Of a stretch of DNA of 64,000 nt, positions 12,601-24,224 are shown piece by piece; within the stretch, counting starts at the first letter, position 1, and every line of letters begins with the position of its first letter. The DNA lies in the NCBI GenBank assembly GCA_914767885.1, contig CAJZBQ010000057.1, positions 1 to 64,000 of the forward strand, given 5' to 3'. The position numbers and the translations under genes are program-made. The stretch comes from Blepharisma stoltei. Taxonomy: Eukaryota > Ciliophora > Heterotrichea > Heterotrichida > Blepharismidae. The notes under the pieces were generated by a model. The model was not told where the DNA came from. It did no database searches and saw only the letters and a list, made by a program, of their open reading frames with translations.

Positions 12601-13120
12601 TTTACTATTGAAGCTATTTGACCAAGCATTTGCAATTGAAGCAGGAAAAACTTCCAGCCAAAATTTTAAGTCTTATCCTTATCTCCATGACTTAGCTTTT
12701 GGGGCCTCAATTATGCTGCAAGCTAAAATCATTGAAGACTTGGAAAACAAAGCAGAACATCTGAAATCTGAATACGACTTATTTTTTGACAGCAATGATT
12801 TATAGCTGTAGAGCGCAGATTGATTTCTATAGAGTTATTTGCTCTTATTTCAGATCAGATTCGATGTCCTGCTCTGCTTAGATGGCCCATGCCTTTTTGG
12901 ACAGACTTGTTAAGCCTACTTGAAAAGTTAAGCAGGCCAGAGATGCCAGATTTGATCTTGTATAGCTAGGGAGCAACCCTATTGCGATCTATGAATGTAG
13001 ATTCCTATAATTTCCTATGCAAGTAGCCTACCAAATGACTACCCAACCACAGAAAAATTATATAAATTTATATACAGCCTTTATCATTACCATCATTTCG
13101 GGGTGGAGAGCTGTGTATGC
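12601..13120. other. Gap with a short open frame of unknown origin
   Basis: A 65-codon frame at 12608-12805 lacks an ATG (it opens with TTG) and is preceded by a stop, so it is at best a relic. The GC content is higher than average up to about 13020. It could hold a missing N-terminal piece of the cyclin-like gene downstream, but I could not recognise one. Confidence 0.35.
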
Positions 13121-13670
13121 ATGCTATTTTATGTTCTAAAATTTTTAAAGGAATCAAAAATTCCGCTATTCAGAAAAACCTGAAAAAAAATTTTGATCAC
13201 TGCAGCACTAATTTCTCAAGAGGTTACGAACGAGAACTATTTGAACAATTATGAGTTTGGGCTTATTTTTGATAATCTATCAGATTGTGCTCTTTATGAG
13301 ATGAAGAAAGACTACTTAAATGTGTTGCATTTGAGCTATGAAATTGATGAGCAAAAGTATGAAGCAGTGATTGATGGGTCGATCATAAATTATATATTAA
13401 TATTTTTTATATTTTAATTGTTTTTATAGGTAATTGCCTATAGAAAATTTTAAAAATATTTTATTCTTATGAAGTGCGCATGAGCCCATGTTTGATATTC
13501 TGAAGTCAGTATTTGATGCTAATCCTGGCTGGGAGATTGACTACAATAGTATCAATAAGATAGTGGAAAGATCAAAAGAGCTCACAAGGGAAATCAAAGA
13601 AATGAAAGAGGAAGACGAGTTTACGATCAGAAGAGTCGATGCTATGATTCTCGATGACTATGCTTATTAA
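13121..13670 (+). CDS. Cyclin-box protein, partial (cyclin Y / Pho80-like)
   Basis: From ATG at 13121, with one IES removed (13388-13469), the frame gives 155 residues. The segment FRKTWKKILITAALISQEV followed by CALYEMKKDYLNVLHLSYEID matches the second half of the cyclin box of cyclin Y and PCL/Pho80 cyclins (WRR-x-VL-x-A-x-LLASK-V, then the ELE-x-x-FL-x-LL-x-F block). The C-terminus is charged and helical. The first helices of the box are missing or lie upstream behind another interruption, so the gene may be truncated. The partner would be a cyclin-dependent kinase. TGA encodes the W of KTWKK. Confidence 0.5.
13388..13469. other. Putative IES in the cyclin-like gene
   Basis: An AT-rich segment of 82 bp between TA at 13386 and TA at 13468. 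Excising it with one TA joins GSII to W-S-A-H-E-P-M-F-D in frame and removes a TAA. The exact ends depend only on TA and frame. Confidence 0.5.
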
Positions 13671-14698
13671 GAATAATTTTCAATAAAAATAATAAATATT
13701 GTTTTAAGTCTCAAATTATCTAACCTGCAAATTCGAAATTCATTATTGAAAAAGCTGCTTATCGGGAGGTCGAATCCTAAAGGACGGAATTTTTGATAAA
13801 AATTATTTTCATTTGAACCTTTGATGCTTTCAGTGCTTTTCCTACAATCTGGAGCTAAGTAAAGAAAATATCTATTGAATATTAGTTTCTTGAGCTCAGA
13901 TTCAGTTTCCTTTAATATACAGGAAATAAGCCTCTAAAAGTTTAGCAGTCAAGCCATCTACTGTTTCAATGTGATCAGCCAAATAAGTAGAGAAGGCACA
14001 GATAGTTCTATTATGAGGTCCTGATGGAATTAAGCTAAAATGCCTGCCAATACTAAAATCACAGAGAAATAGAGCAACAGAATTGTATTTTACTTTAAAA
14101 TTTAAATGAATATAACTAATTCTCTAGTAATTAAAAGAATGCATCTAAAATTGTATTACAAGATAGCATAAAAGCTCATTCTACGTTTAACCTTATGATA
14201 GGTAACTTATTTTTTTATTATTTTCCATATAGGGATGATTGTTATATTAATTTTATGAAGTCATCTTAATTATTAAATGAATCTGAAAGCTTTAATTGAA
14301 ACTTGTGATGCGAGTCAAAAAAAATCTTCCGAGGCCTGCCAATGGAAAGCTTGAGTCTTGCAATCACGACGAATGTTTATCTATTTTAAAACTAGGTATT
14401 GACATCGATTTGGCTTCCACAATCACCTCACTCCATCAATTAAGAAAAAATAATTATTATGCCTCATCAATTATTCCGAATTTACTCATAGCAATTTTGC
14501 ATTTATTGATGCATTTAGCTTGGCTGGTAAGTGATAAATAAGCAAAATGGCTAATAGCCTTCAGTCTGTTGCTTTATATCTTATGCTCAATAAGATATCA
14601 ATTTCTTAAAATTGGGATAATTAAGCAATTATGCAGGACTTCAGAGAAGACTGCCAGCATATCATATTATATTTGCCACATAATGCACTGAAAATGCT
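13671..14698. other. AT-rich gap
   Basis: No convincing gene. The 81-codon opening at 14296-14541 starts with TTG and resembles nothing known; it may be chance. Confidence 0.4.
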
Positions 14699-15143
14699 AT
14701 ATACTAATTGACCAAGAATAGCCCACTAAGGAGCCATTCTTGGTCTGCCAGAAAAAATTTTGACAAAAGATCCTAATCTGCCATTACCACTGAGTTTTGG
14801 TGTTTTCCAAATTTTTGGGCAAGCCAAATGCAATAAAAAAAATTGTTCTTTTGCAATGATGCATTTGGCTTGTCAAAAAATTTGGCAACATCAAAACTCA
14901 GTGGTAATGGCAGAAAAGATCCTAATCTGCCATTACCACTGAGTTTTGGTGTTTCCAAATTTTTTTGACAAGCCAAATGCATCATCGCAAAAGAAACATT
15001 TTTTTTATTGCATTTGGCTTGCCCAAAAAATTTGGAAACACCAAAACTCAGTGGTAATGGCAGATTAGGATCTTTTTGTCAAAATTTTTTCTGGCAGACC
15101 AAGAATGGCTCCATAGTGGGCTATTCTTGGTCAATTAGTATAT
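14699..15143. mobile_element. Palindromic MITE (palindrome of palindromes)
   Basis: A near-perfect inverted repeat of 445 bp, beginning ATATACTAATTGACCAAGAA and ending with its complement. Inside, the motif CTGCCATTACCACTGAG occurs four times in alternating orientation (near 14777, 14893, 14927 and 15047), so each half is itself a hairpin of about 150 bp and the two halves are also complementary to each other. There is no coding capacity of its own; short openings are mirror images. TA-rich ends suggest a TA target, as for Tc/mariner- or piggyBac-derived MITEs. Confidence 0.9.
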
Positions 15144-15271
15144 CTTCTAGTGATACATTTTTAGAAAGATATCAAAAATTGAATTAAGATGAGAAAGATG
15201 TGAAAAGTATGAAAAAGTAAGGTCATAATATGAGTATTTAATGCTGTAGGCTATAAAAATATTAAAATAAA

Positions 15272-15855
15272 CTAGGTTAAGTGATTTATTTTTGCTTCTC
15301 TGCAATAAATTACCGCTGAGTTAGCTAAAATTAAATGTTTTACAATATCCAAAACCATAAAAGCGATCCTTTTTCTACTTTTAAACCAAAATAAATCACT
15401 AAATTTCTCACAAATCCCATGACAACTTTGTTTGAATAATTCTAATAGATTCCTGTCTATATAAAAATATACTTCTAACATGCTTTCAGAATGTCCTTGA
15501 AGAATAAAAGTATTAAAGAATATTTTGCTGACTTGCTGGACTTTTGGTGGCAAGCCAATGAACTTTGAAATTCTGAGCTTTTCTTGCCAGTTCATTAATC
15601 AATCAGATTTTTTATTTATGACCCAGACAAAAGATTTCTAAGGCTAGATCACACTAATTGCATGCCAGGGATATAGACGTGCTGATAAGAGGAAACTAAA
15701 TAAAATGCATCTCTTTGGCTTGTTAAATAAATTCTTGCCTTTTGCTGCCTTGTTGAAGAGTTTCTATTGCATGACCCAATGATTAGTTCAAAATTTAAAT
15801 ATTTTTCATATGCCCATTCTTCGTCAGAGTTCTTGAAATCTGAAATTAAGTTCAT
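15272..15855 (-). pseudogene. Unknown gene, frameshifted
   Basis: Two adjoining frames are read on the minus strand. The first starts at ATG 15855 and runs to a TAA near 15610 (TGA read as Trp). The second opens around 15650 in another frame, passes ATG at 15595 and ends at TAA 15272. The protein pieces are rich in aromatic and charged residues (e.g. SDEEWAYEKYLNFELIIGS, and LEVYFYIDRNLLELFKQS). A single frameshift could join them into one protein of about 180-200 residues. I do not recognise the family. It may be a decayed gene or may hide a short IES. Confidence 0.45.
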
Positions 15856-16309
15856 TGTGCCGATATCAGCTACAAATTCAAATCAATACCGCGAAATTAT
15901 ATATCATTCACTTGGATCTGGACTTTCCAAAGTTATAGGGTGGTCTTCATTTCTGATATTATTGTATTTATGGTAATGGTTAGATAATATATGTAAATAA
16001 AAGCATTTATTGAATGCAATAAGTCGATGCTTTTCATATTTGCTATTGTGTAAAATTGAATATTGCATATCAAAACATAATGCGTTATATGCAAAAATTA
16101 GGGTGCAGGCCTAACCGAGAGCGCATAAAATTAGAGTATTTGTATAGAAAATTTTATCTAAATTCACACCTCCAAGTTTTATCTTTTCTTCTTCAGTTGC
16201 TGGTCTCACAAATATATCATAGCTGTTTGGCCCAAGCTTTTTAAGAAATCTTCCGCAATCATTGCACATACAGCATTTATTCAAAAACAAAGCACATATT
16301 TAAAAAATA
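15856..16309. other. Gap, nothing recognised
   Basis: AT-rich DNA upstream of the family A retroposon; no gene or repeat seen. Confidence 0.4.
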
Positions 16310-16323
16310 ACCAAAGTTTTATA

Positions 16324-16946
16324 GATTAGATTAGCTTAACGCTAGGTATTTTAAGGTCCCCACTACGTCCGAGGAAGCATTCTACGGTTTCCCGTATGGT
16401 GGCAGAGCGTTCACCAAGCCGGGCCGAAAACCCCCTGTTTCTCGGTAGAGGCAATGTCAAGGGCCGTCTCATACCAGCTTTGCTGACCGCCTCCATTTCC
16501 AACTTGGATCGTCGCCTAAGTTTACGCCAACACTGCCGCGTCGTCCGCCAGATCTGCCCATTGAAGGGCACCTTTTAAACTGGAGAGACCCCAGTTTAGT
16601 TGTCTAACTCGCCTTCCCCTCTTTTCCGGTCATCCCGAGAAAGAACTCAACAGCTTTCGCCATTCGGGGGGCGAGCCACAAAAGCAGCTTAGGCAGGTAA
16701 GTCGCCCTGCCTCATTTCGGGCACTCACTGGGCTGAGCGCTGGCAAAAAGAAGTCACGAGTAACTGCCCATGGGTCTGGTCACAAAAACAGCGGCTTTTG
16801 CGCTTAAGCCTCTAGCTTCGAGGTCCCAGACGTTGTTGGGGCTAACTCCTGCTCTCAAAAAACCATGCCCGGATATACATGGGTACCACCACTGAGAGGG
16901 TGGGCGGTCGCCGTCCGCCATTTTATGTATATACCAAAGTTTTATA
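16324..16946 (-). mobile_element. SINE-like retroposon, family A, full-length copy
   Basis: A GC-rich block of about 610 bp in AT-rich DNA, flanked by the 14-bp direct repeat ACCAAAGTTTTATA (16310-16323 and 16933-16946). On the minus strand it starts with ATACATAAAATGGCGGACGG and ends with a TAATCTAATC tail next to the duplication. A 14-bp duplication plus a short tandem tail fits target-primed retroposition. The two 60-81-codon openings inside are not conserved in the sister copy. Family A is shared with 17277-17764 and the diverged copy near 11.7-12.6 kb. Confidence 0.88.
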
Positions 16947-17276
16947 AAAATAAATTAATACTGTACTTAAATTTTTGATCATTGATCTAACTCTTTTATT
17001 TTTATGCTTTATTAACCCAGCAAAAATATGTATTCCTGGATTTTCGATTGGGCGTGGCAATCAAAAGATATCTGAAAGCATGTTCGATAATATTTTTTCT
17101 ATTTCCCAGTACGATTTAGAAGCATAGTTAAAACTCTTGTTTACCAGCAAAATTGATGTAAACAGCTCAAATGGGTTTAAAAATGATAAAATGTTGCCGA
17201 GCAAGTTCAAGTTTTTAAATACATTCATTTTGTAATAAGATTGACTGGGGGATCATAGTTAAGCTTTTTAAACAAT

Positions 17277-17764
17277 TAGATTAAATTAAAGTTGTGTGTT
17301 AGTGCGCCACTTCCGAAGCATCGTACGTTTAACAGTGTAGCGTGAGCTAGGCTTCCTCAAGGCAAATTGAGCTTGGGCGAGACCAGTTTCTTGCCTGAGG
17401 TTCAAATAATTGGTCCGCCTAAATTTTTCTGGAAGCCTCAATTTGCAAGATTTGTCTAACCCTTCTCTAAACCTTTTAAACTGGAGAAACTGTAGCCCTT
17501 GAAGTCTTGCTGAACCTGTCTCTTCTTTCCCCAAGGAAGAACTTCAAATTACTCCATTCGGGAAAGTCTGCCAAACAGTCTAGACACCTAAGCTGCCCTC
17601 CCCTATAGGAAACTCAATCTAAATTTTAATACTGGCAAACAAGATGCAAAAACTTCAGTTTCAGCCAGGCACCAACAATAGTGCAGAGTTTATCACTTTT
17701 AGGCTAGCCTATACCCAAGAGCAGCTCCTATAAGGGCACCTGCCAGCGGCCATTTTATGTATAT
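17277..17764 (-). mobile_element. SINE-like retroposon, family A, older copy
   Basis: It shares with the previous element the start (minus strand ATACATAAAATGGC) and an internal block around TTCTTTCCCCAAGGAAGAAC, and its tail reads TTTAATTTAATCTA. The flanking repeat is imperfect: AAGCTTTTTAAACAAT at 17261-17276 and AAGTTTTTTAAATCAT at 17765-17780. The flanks match an uninterrupted paralogous sequence at about 18985-19010, which is an empty site. Confidence 0.82.
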
Positions 17765-17990
17765 AAGTTTTTTAAATCATAATTTTAATAAAATGAACCT
17801 ATTTGCATAAAATTTGCATACTTAACTATGATCACTGCTTTGAGTGGATAAATTTTCTAGCAATATTGAAAATTAGTTCTGAGATATGTCGCCTGATTTA
17901 ATTAGTATACGAAGTCTTCAATCATAAACTAACCATTGCTCTTCAATGCCAAATTGCCTTATGCATCTCCATCTTGTAAATTTTTACCAA
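17765..17990. repeat. Dispersed duplication, copy 1
   Basis: About 220 bp that align with 18985-19205: both contain TTTAAATCATAATT, CCTATTTGCATAA, TACTTAA(C/T)TATGAT and ACTGCTTTGAG in the same order and spacing. Copy 1 is interrupted at its left side by a family A retroposon, copy 2 is not. No coding sense. Confidence 0.75.
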
Positions 17991-18984
17991 CTAAGATTCT
18001 GATTTATATAATCTCTTTATTGATTCTTAATTTTTCTAACTAGTCCATGTTGATTCTTAGCCTTTGAGCTTTTTATTTCAGCGATTTTAACTTTTAATCG
18101 GCTCTTTTATTAGATAAAGCCATTTACAAAATAAAAACGTTTCATTTTTAATGATTGCAGCACCTCCATCTATTGGTCGCTCTTAAATTAAAAAAAGCAA
18201 ACAATTCAAGAAAGACTCAGCAAAGCTCCATGCTTAGAGTAATTTGGAGAAAAGGTAAGTAAAATGGTATTTTCACAGCTCCCTAAAATGCGTTAGATTT
18301 TTTAAATCAATGATTCTTTTTCTATCTGGCTCGAGCTTTTATTCCTCATTAGAAAAAATATAAAAGACAAGTTTTTGAATATAAAAATATTTTATCAAAA
18401 TATATTTATTTCTGAATAATAATTATTATTATGAAATATCAATTATTATACTAAATTTCAAGCAGCTTGTCATTTAAAATATAATTTTATAAATTAAATT
18501 TATTTTTAATATTCACTTTTTACAACTTGAGATTTTCAAAATAAATTATCTTATCTTATAATCTTTTTACTCTGAGGATACAAATTTCTCAAATTTTAAA
18601 ACATAAAATTATGCACTAACATCATTTCTCTATAAAGCAACTTCAGTAGCAACTCCAACAATTCTAGCAGCAATTTAACCATAGCAAACTTTAGCAGCAA
18701 GCACAGCAGCTACTTAAGTAATAATCTCAGCATTCATCTCATTAATTACCTGTGTAAAAAATCTCATAGCTTCAACTCATCACTGAGCTGCTCATTCCTC
18801 AGCCGAATTCAGCCATCAAAACCTGAGATTTCCACCCTCTCTAACTCCAGAACTTTAATGCACATATCCCAAAGAATTCTTCTCGAGTGCGAAGGTGATA
18901 TAATCCTTGATGAAGGATCTGCTCTGCCTTTCAGCCAATGTTATTTATTATAAGTTGCAAGTTTTTAAATCCCCTGGGCATCAA

Positions 18985-19205
18985 AGTTAAGTTTTTAAAT
19001 CATAATTGAGATAAAGCCGACCTATTTGCATAAGATATGACATACTTAATTATGATTACTGCTTTGAGCGATTGAAATGTCCTACCAAAACCGAAAACTA
19101 GTTCTTAGATATATAGCACCTATTTAATTCAGCATTGACATATAAAATCTTCGATCATAATAAATAATCATTCTTCAATGCATAATTGCCTTAATATATC
19201 TAGAT
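18985..19205. repeat. Dispersed duplication, copy 2 (empty site)
   Basis: Partner of 17765-17990 on the same strand, about 1.2 kb apart. It keeps an unbroken AGTTAAGTTTTTAAATC where copy 1 carries a retroposon, so it dates the insertion after the duplication. The region between the two copies (17991-18984) is AT-rich without a recognised gene. Confidence 0.72.
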
Positions 19206-20221
19206 CTGCATTTCCTTAACTTTAAGGAACTAAAATTGTAGCTAATTGAATGATGCATAAGAATCAGCGGGATAGAATTTATCACAGTACTGGAGATTTT
19301 CCCTTATTACTCCTATTAATAAAGAAAAATTAACATCTTAATAAGCTTAATTTATATAAAGTTAAATTATAAATCCATAAATTGCTTAAATATGAAACTC
19401 CCGATCTTAGAAAATACGATAAAAATAAAAATATGCATATTTGACATCAAATTATTTCGCAATTCAAAAGTCGTTAAAGCATATATAAGTGTATTATTTT
19501 AACTAATTAATCTTGCGAGATAATAAAAATCAATTTTTTGATATTCAAAAAAGATGAATCATTATAAATTATAGACATAATGAAGAAGAATCAAGCATTT
19601 ACTCCCCACCAATGAGAAACGAAAATATTGAAGAACCTTATTTTTATGATAAAAAGCCATTCTCCTGAGACTTTAACTTATGAAAAAATAATTTAAAGAA
19701 GGAGGAATTAATAATAAATGAATATCCTTTTACTCCAAATAAGTTTATATGCAATATAAACATTGTTGAGATTATTGGATTAACCATAGCATCCACTCAT
19801 GGCCTCGAAAATTGATTATTTAAATTTAAAAATACTAAGAACTTTTCTCGCAGCAGCACAAAGATCTTCAAAGCTTACTAAGTTTGTAAAGAATTATAAG
19901 TCACATAAGGTGAAGAAAAGATGAGTCACTATTTTGCATATATTCTTTAATTAACTATAGTTAATGCCCAAAGAAGTCTGTTGATATGCACACATTTTTA
20001 TAAAAAACAATTTTAATCATTGCCCAATTTCCTTGCCAAAATTATTTATGAGCTTCTATTTTACTTTCTTCATTTTAATTAATGAAGAAGATAATTATTG
20101 CAATAGTTCCAATAAAGCCATTTTTCCTAAATCGAAACGGAAACTGGAGCCTTAGAATTTAAAAATCAGCAAATCATAAAATTTTATTTATTCTCACATG
20201 GAGAGTATGCTATAATATAAA
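19206..20221. other. AT-rich gap
   Basis: No gene, palindrome or GC-rich block recognised upstream of the kelch-like gene. Confidence 0.4.
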
Positions 20222-21085
20222 ATGGAAATAAAAATCTCAAAATTTTGTGAACATATTTACAGAAGAAATGATGAATTTTTATATGTCCCATTTCCGAGTA
20301 ACCAGAAAGCTTCCACTTTGCTTACTTTAAGTATAAAATCTTATGAATTAGCTGAAAACTTCATTCCAAACATTTCTTTTCCTTATTCTACTCTAGTATT
20401 AAACCTCCCGAACTCAGAATTTTTATGCATATGGCAAGAAAACGGTAACTGAAATATATATTTAATTGATACAAAAGCATTTACTATTAAAAAAAAACTT
20501 CGTTCTCTGCAAGAATTCCGTTGTTTATTACCTGTGTATAGCCAAAAATTCGCCTACTTTCTTACCTCCTCTTCAAAAAATTATAAAAACATGATAATTT
20601 GGCAATTGGATCTAGCTGAAAATAGATGAAGAAAGCTAAATGAATTTATAGGAGATTGGATGGTAGATTCCTTTGTATTTTTCAAACAATCATTATTAAT
20701 TTTCGGGCTAAAACGAGGTGCTATTGAAAAATATGATATTATTACTGACAGCTGATCAGAAATCCCTTTTAATATTTTAAATAAAGGAAAATTTTTTGCA
20801 TTTAATGCGAGGTCAACTGTTATTGCTTTTGATAAAAGTGGAACTATTTTGGAGAGTGCTGACAATAATGAATATAACTGAAAAAAAATTGGGAGCATTA
20901 GCATTAAAAGCTTTATTTTGAAGCCAATATCTCAATCATCTAGAAAAAATTCAATATTTTTCGCATATATAAAGCCTGAAAATGAAGATTGAGAAAGAAA
21001 GCCATTTTATTATAGGTACAACTTTGCAAATAAAACACTTGAAAATGTAAAAATAAAGGAGGAATGTGGTTGCGACTTATTTTAA
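20222..21085 (+). CDS. Kelch-like beta-propeller protein, intact copy
   Basis: ATG at 20222 to TAA at 21083-21085 gives 287 residues with five or more TGA codons read as Trp and no IES. Several of the TGAs fall in the conserved kelch position after N-x-R (ENRWRKL) or before S/K (DSWSEI, EYNWKKI), which supports both the code and the fold. Repeated units of about 45-50 residues end in such W motifs (NGNWNIYL, ENRWRKLN, TDSWSEIP, YNWKKIGS). No signal peptide or membrane helix is seen. The gene is distant from the 6.8 and 25.2 kb copies in sequence and stands alone between AT-rich gaps. Function is unknown beyond likely protein binding. Confidence 0.75.
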
Positions 21086-21920
21086 TATATTTAAAAATGA
21101 AATAAAATTGAAATATCAAACTAATATTTTTTATACAATTTTTAGCCAGGAACTTTGCCTAGTAAAATCAGCTCTGCTTTAAGATCTCATTTTCCATTAT
21201 AAAACTTATGAAAAATTCTATTATTAAATAGGTAAAATTAAAGCAGCTGCTTATAACCAGTATAAAAGATACATTTATATCATATTTATGCTATTAAAAA
21301 TATACCGTAACCTGATTTTTTTAAATATCCTGGACTATTTCGTGTCTTTTGCTGAACTCGATGCTAAAATATCTCACATGATTTTTATAAAAATCTCATT
21401 TGTCACTATAATTGACTCAGGCATTTATTAAAAAGACAAATGGTTTTATAATGTAATGGTTTTAGCAGATCCATCTGCTTTTGACAGTCCTATTTACCGA
21501 ATGATATTCTTATTGAAACTAAAGTAGATCTTAAGAATAAGAGAGTAATTATGATTAAATCATTAATTTAGCATGATTTATCTTCAAGTGGTTTAGCTTG
21601 CTAGAGCTATTTGAATTAGATATTGATATTTAAAATTCTCATTTAATAAATGATTATCTGGAATATATAAAATTCATTCAAAAGAGGAGCTATATCGCAT
21701 AAAAACTACTTAATAAACTATATATAATATAAAAACAATTTTAAGAACATGGATAGCCTAACGTAAATGCGACTTACTCTCGTTATTTTAATTAAAAATT
21801 TCTTATTAATATTTTTTATCAAAAATGTTAGTTTATGTCTATTTTAAATAAATGCAATCAATAATATCAATAAATAATCATATAAATAAATATTAAACTC
21901 TCTCCTCATTTATAAAGAAG
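21086..21920. other. AT-rich gap
   Basis: No gene or repeat recognised. It could contain the missing first residues of the Rab-like gene. Confidence 0.4.
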
Positions 21921-22552
21921 ATAGTGTTAGAGCTTACTTTATTAGAATTGTAATACTAGGAAAGGATCGCGCTGGGAAATCGTGCTTATTGCTTTCATAC
22001 ACAAGTGAAGGATTTTCTGAAGATTACTTAAATACGATTGGAGTTGATTATGTAAGTTTTATTAAGAAAGCAAAATTAATTGAATTTGAAGGAAAATTTA
22101 TAAGAGTCCAGTTATGGGACACTGCAGGGCAGGAAAGATTTCATGCAATAACTAGTTGATATCTTAGAGGCGCAGACGGATTTATAATTGTTATGGACTT
22201 GACAAGTCCAGCTGCATTAGATACTGTAACCTCATGAAGAAGTAAGGTAAAAGAGAAGCTTCCAGAAAATAAAGTACCAATTCTTCTCATTGGAACCAAA
22301 GTAGATCTTGATCATGACAGAGTGATCAGTTATGATGAAGCCAAGAAGCTTGCAGATGAATTGAATTTTATATATGTAGAAACCTCAGCTAAGACAAGAA
22401 AAAACGTAGATAAAGCATTTGAAATTTATCAAGAAGCATCATGAATAATAAACAGAATAACAATTTATTTTAAAAATAATGATTTAAAATGCAGCTCTTG
22501 CTATACGCTCTGAGATCAAATGGATTGTTTATACTTTGATATAACTTATTAA
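21921..22552 (+). CDS. Rab-like small GTPase, 5' end unresolved
   Basis: The frame shows all five G boxes: GKDRAGKS (G1), NTIGVDY (switch I with the G2 Thr), WDTAGQERF (G3), GTKVD instead of NKxD (G4) and ETSAK (G5). In switch II the TGA at about 22158 gives the W of SWYLRGADG. Rabs cycle between GDP and GTP to direct vesicle traffic. Two oddities: no ATG lies in frame before a TAA upstream, so the start is lost or behind an IES; and the C-terminus is atypical, with CSSC internal and no terminal prenylation cysteines. The frame ends at TAA exactly at the border of a MITE, so the true somatic C-terminus may differ. It could be a recent pseudogene. Confidence 0.75.
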
Positions 22553-22912
22553 CTCCCTCCCCTCCGTGAGTGAGCAAAACCATTAGAAAAATTCCTATTT
22601 TTGCCCAAAAACCCACCCTCGGTGAGTGAACAAAAATTTTTTATGAAAAAAAAAATTGATATATAAGTGATAATTAATATAATGAAATCTATAGGCAATT
22701 CTGTTTAATTTTAAAAACTTGCGTTTTAAAACATAAATTTTATAAATTAAATTAATATTTGCTTTCCAATTTTAGCGAATTAGGATTTTTTTAAAATATC
22801 TAAAAAAAATTTTTTCAATAAGATTTATATATAATTTTTTTTAACAAAAAGTTAACCCCCCTCCTTGATCGAACAAGATTTTTTTGTTCACTCTCGGAGG
22901 GGGGAGTAAGGA
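22549..22912 (+). mobile_element. MITE family 2, copy 1
   Basis: About 360 bp. The left end has two direct copies of a CCCTCCGTGAGTGAGCAAAA-like motif (about 22556 and 22614). The right end is a hairpin of one direct and one inverted copy separated by T runs (22855-22908). The interior is AT-rich and contains GATATATAAGTGATAATTA, shared with the copies at 48.7 and 59.3 kb. No open frame. It begins at the stop codon of the Rab-like gene. Confidence 0.87.
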
Positions 22913-23318
22913 AATTTATTATTTTAATTTATTAAAATAATTTTTAAGTAGAGTATTTTCTTTAGTTTTAGAAAATAATATTAAATTATTAATTTAATGT
23001 GGTTTATCTAAGAGTGATTTGTGGTTAGAATTTATCCAAAGTAATTATTTTATTTATAATTTACATATAATAAATAATTAATAAATTTCGTAGTCATATT
23101 TATAAGAAAATATGATTTATAATTCATATCTAATATAAAAAAAATTGAAGATCATGAATAGGCAAGTGTAAGCTGAACTTACCTCTTTATAATTTCTCCT
23201 CCCGGAGTTCATCAAAAAATAAATCCCTCGCTCTCAATGTTTATATTTTTCCATCATTAGATCCTAGAGCACAAAGCACACCATTTAATTACATAAACCT
23301 ATATTATAATATATCATT
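22913..23318. other. AT-rich gap
   Basis: No gene recognised between the MITE and the kelch-like relic. Confidence 0.4.
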
Positions 23319-23355
23319 CATAAAAATAGCTATGCACTGAAAAAATTCAATTTAT

Positions 23356-23566
23356 TGCTTTATTATAATTGGTGAACTTATTAGCCTGCTAACTCTCATT
23401 GGGAATAGAGAAATTAATGGCCTCATATGCATTTTTGACTCAAAAACCAGACTAAATAAGGATTGTTGCCACTAGCTTCAAAGACCAGCTGGAAGCTTCG
23501 CCTTAAATTTGAGCTAAATAACTAAAAATTGCAGCTAAACCTGATCAATTTGTTAATTCAATTTAT
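23356..23566. mobile_element. Insertion E, paralogous copy
   Basis: A 211-bp segment flanked by AATTCAATTTAT (23344-23355 and 23555-23566), at the same codon as the 232-bp insertion in the 25.2 kb gene and similar to it in sequence. The insertion therefore predates the gene duplication. Confidence 0.75.
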
Positions 23567-23618
23567 ATGCATTATTCTCCTAATAGAGAATTTCTATAGT
23601 TTTATGATAACTGCTCAG

Positions 23619-24166
23619 CACACTTAAAAATGGCGTGGGGAACCAACCTGCATGTTTGCACTTATAGCCAGATGGGAGTCTGGAAACCTTTAGAAAAGAA
23701 GCAGCATCTGATGAGAGTGCCCGGCTCGGTTTTACTAAGTCTGATCGAGCGCAATGTCGGGCTGACAGACTGCAGGCTCACATCTAGGGCAAGGTCTTTA
23801 CATACAAGGAAAGATGGAATTTGGAAGTTGGAAAGGAATAACCCAGCATGCCTAGGTGCGTTTGCTAGCCAATCGGGCAATTTTCAAGCGTGATACTAGG
23901 AGCTGCACCCTGGGCTATAAGTTTCATCTGGGTTAAAGCCTGAAAAGAAAATCCGTTTTTTGAATTTCGGTAAGTGTAGCCCTACTGACGTAAGGCATGG
24001 CGGCCCAGTATCTTTAACTTAGAGTTGTGAATTCAAGCCCCGAACGGAAAGAGCAACGCATACCTTAAGGCTGTGCAATGGTGGTGGAGAAAAGCAAGGG
24101 ATGTGAAAAGCTGACATAGCTACTCGATAAAAATTTAAGTTCAAGTTTATTAAGATAACTGCTCAG
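23619..24166 (+). mobile_element. SINE-like retroposon, family B
   Basis: GC-rich, about 535 bp plus a duplicated target GATAACTGCTCAG (23606-23618 and 24154-24166). It starts CTTAAAAATGGCGTGGGG and ends in a TTTAAGTTCAAGTTTATTAA tail. It aligns along most of its length with 31398-31989 and 35136-35660 (both minus strand), for example GGAAGTTGGAAAGG and CAATCGGGCAATTTTC. The 72-87-codon openings on both strands are not conserved as proteins. Confidence 0.87.
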
Positions 24167-24224
24167 TGATGAATATAAACTAACTTCAAGTCAACATTGG
24201 CTAAAGTCCTTCAGGACGCAGATT

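Noticed and set aside
14760-14985. Paired plus and minus openings of 60-70 codons
   Set aside because: They are mirror images within the palindromic MITE.
16326-16578. Overlapping openings of 60-81 codons in the GC-rich block
   Set aside because: They lie in a family A retroposon and are not conserved in the sister copy at 17.3 kb.
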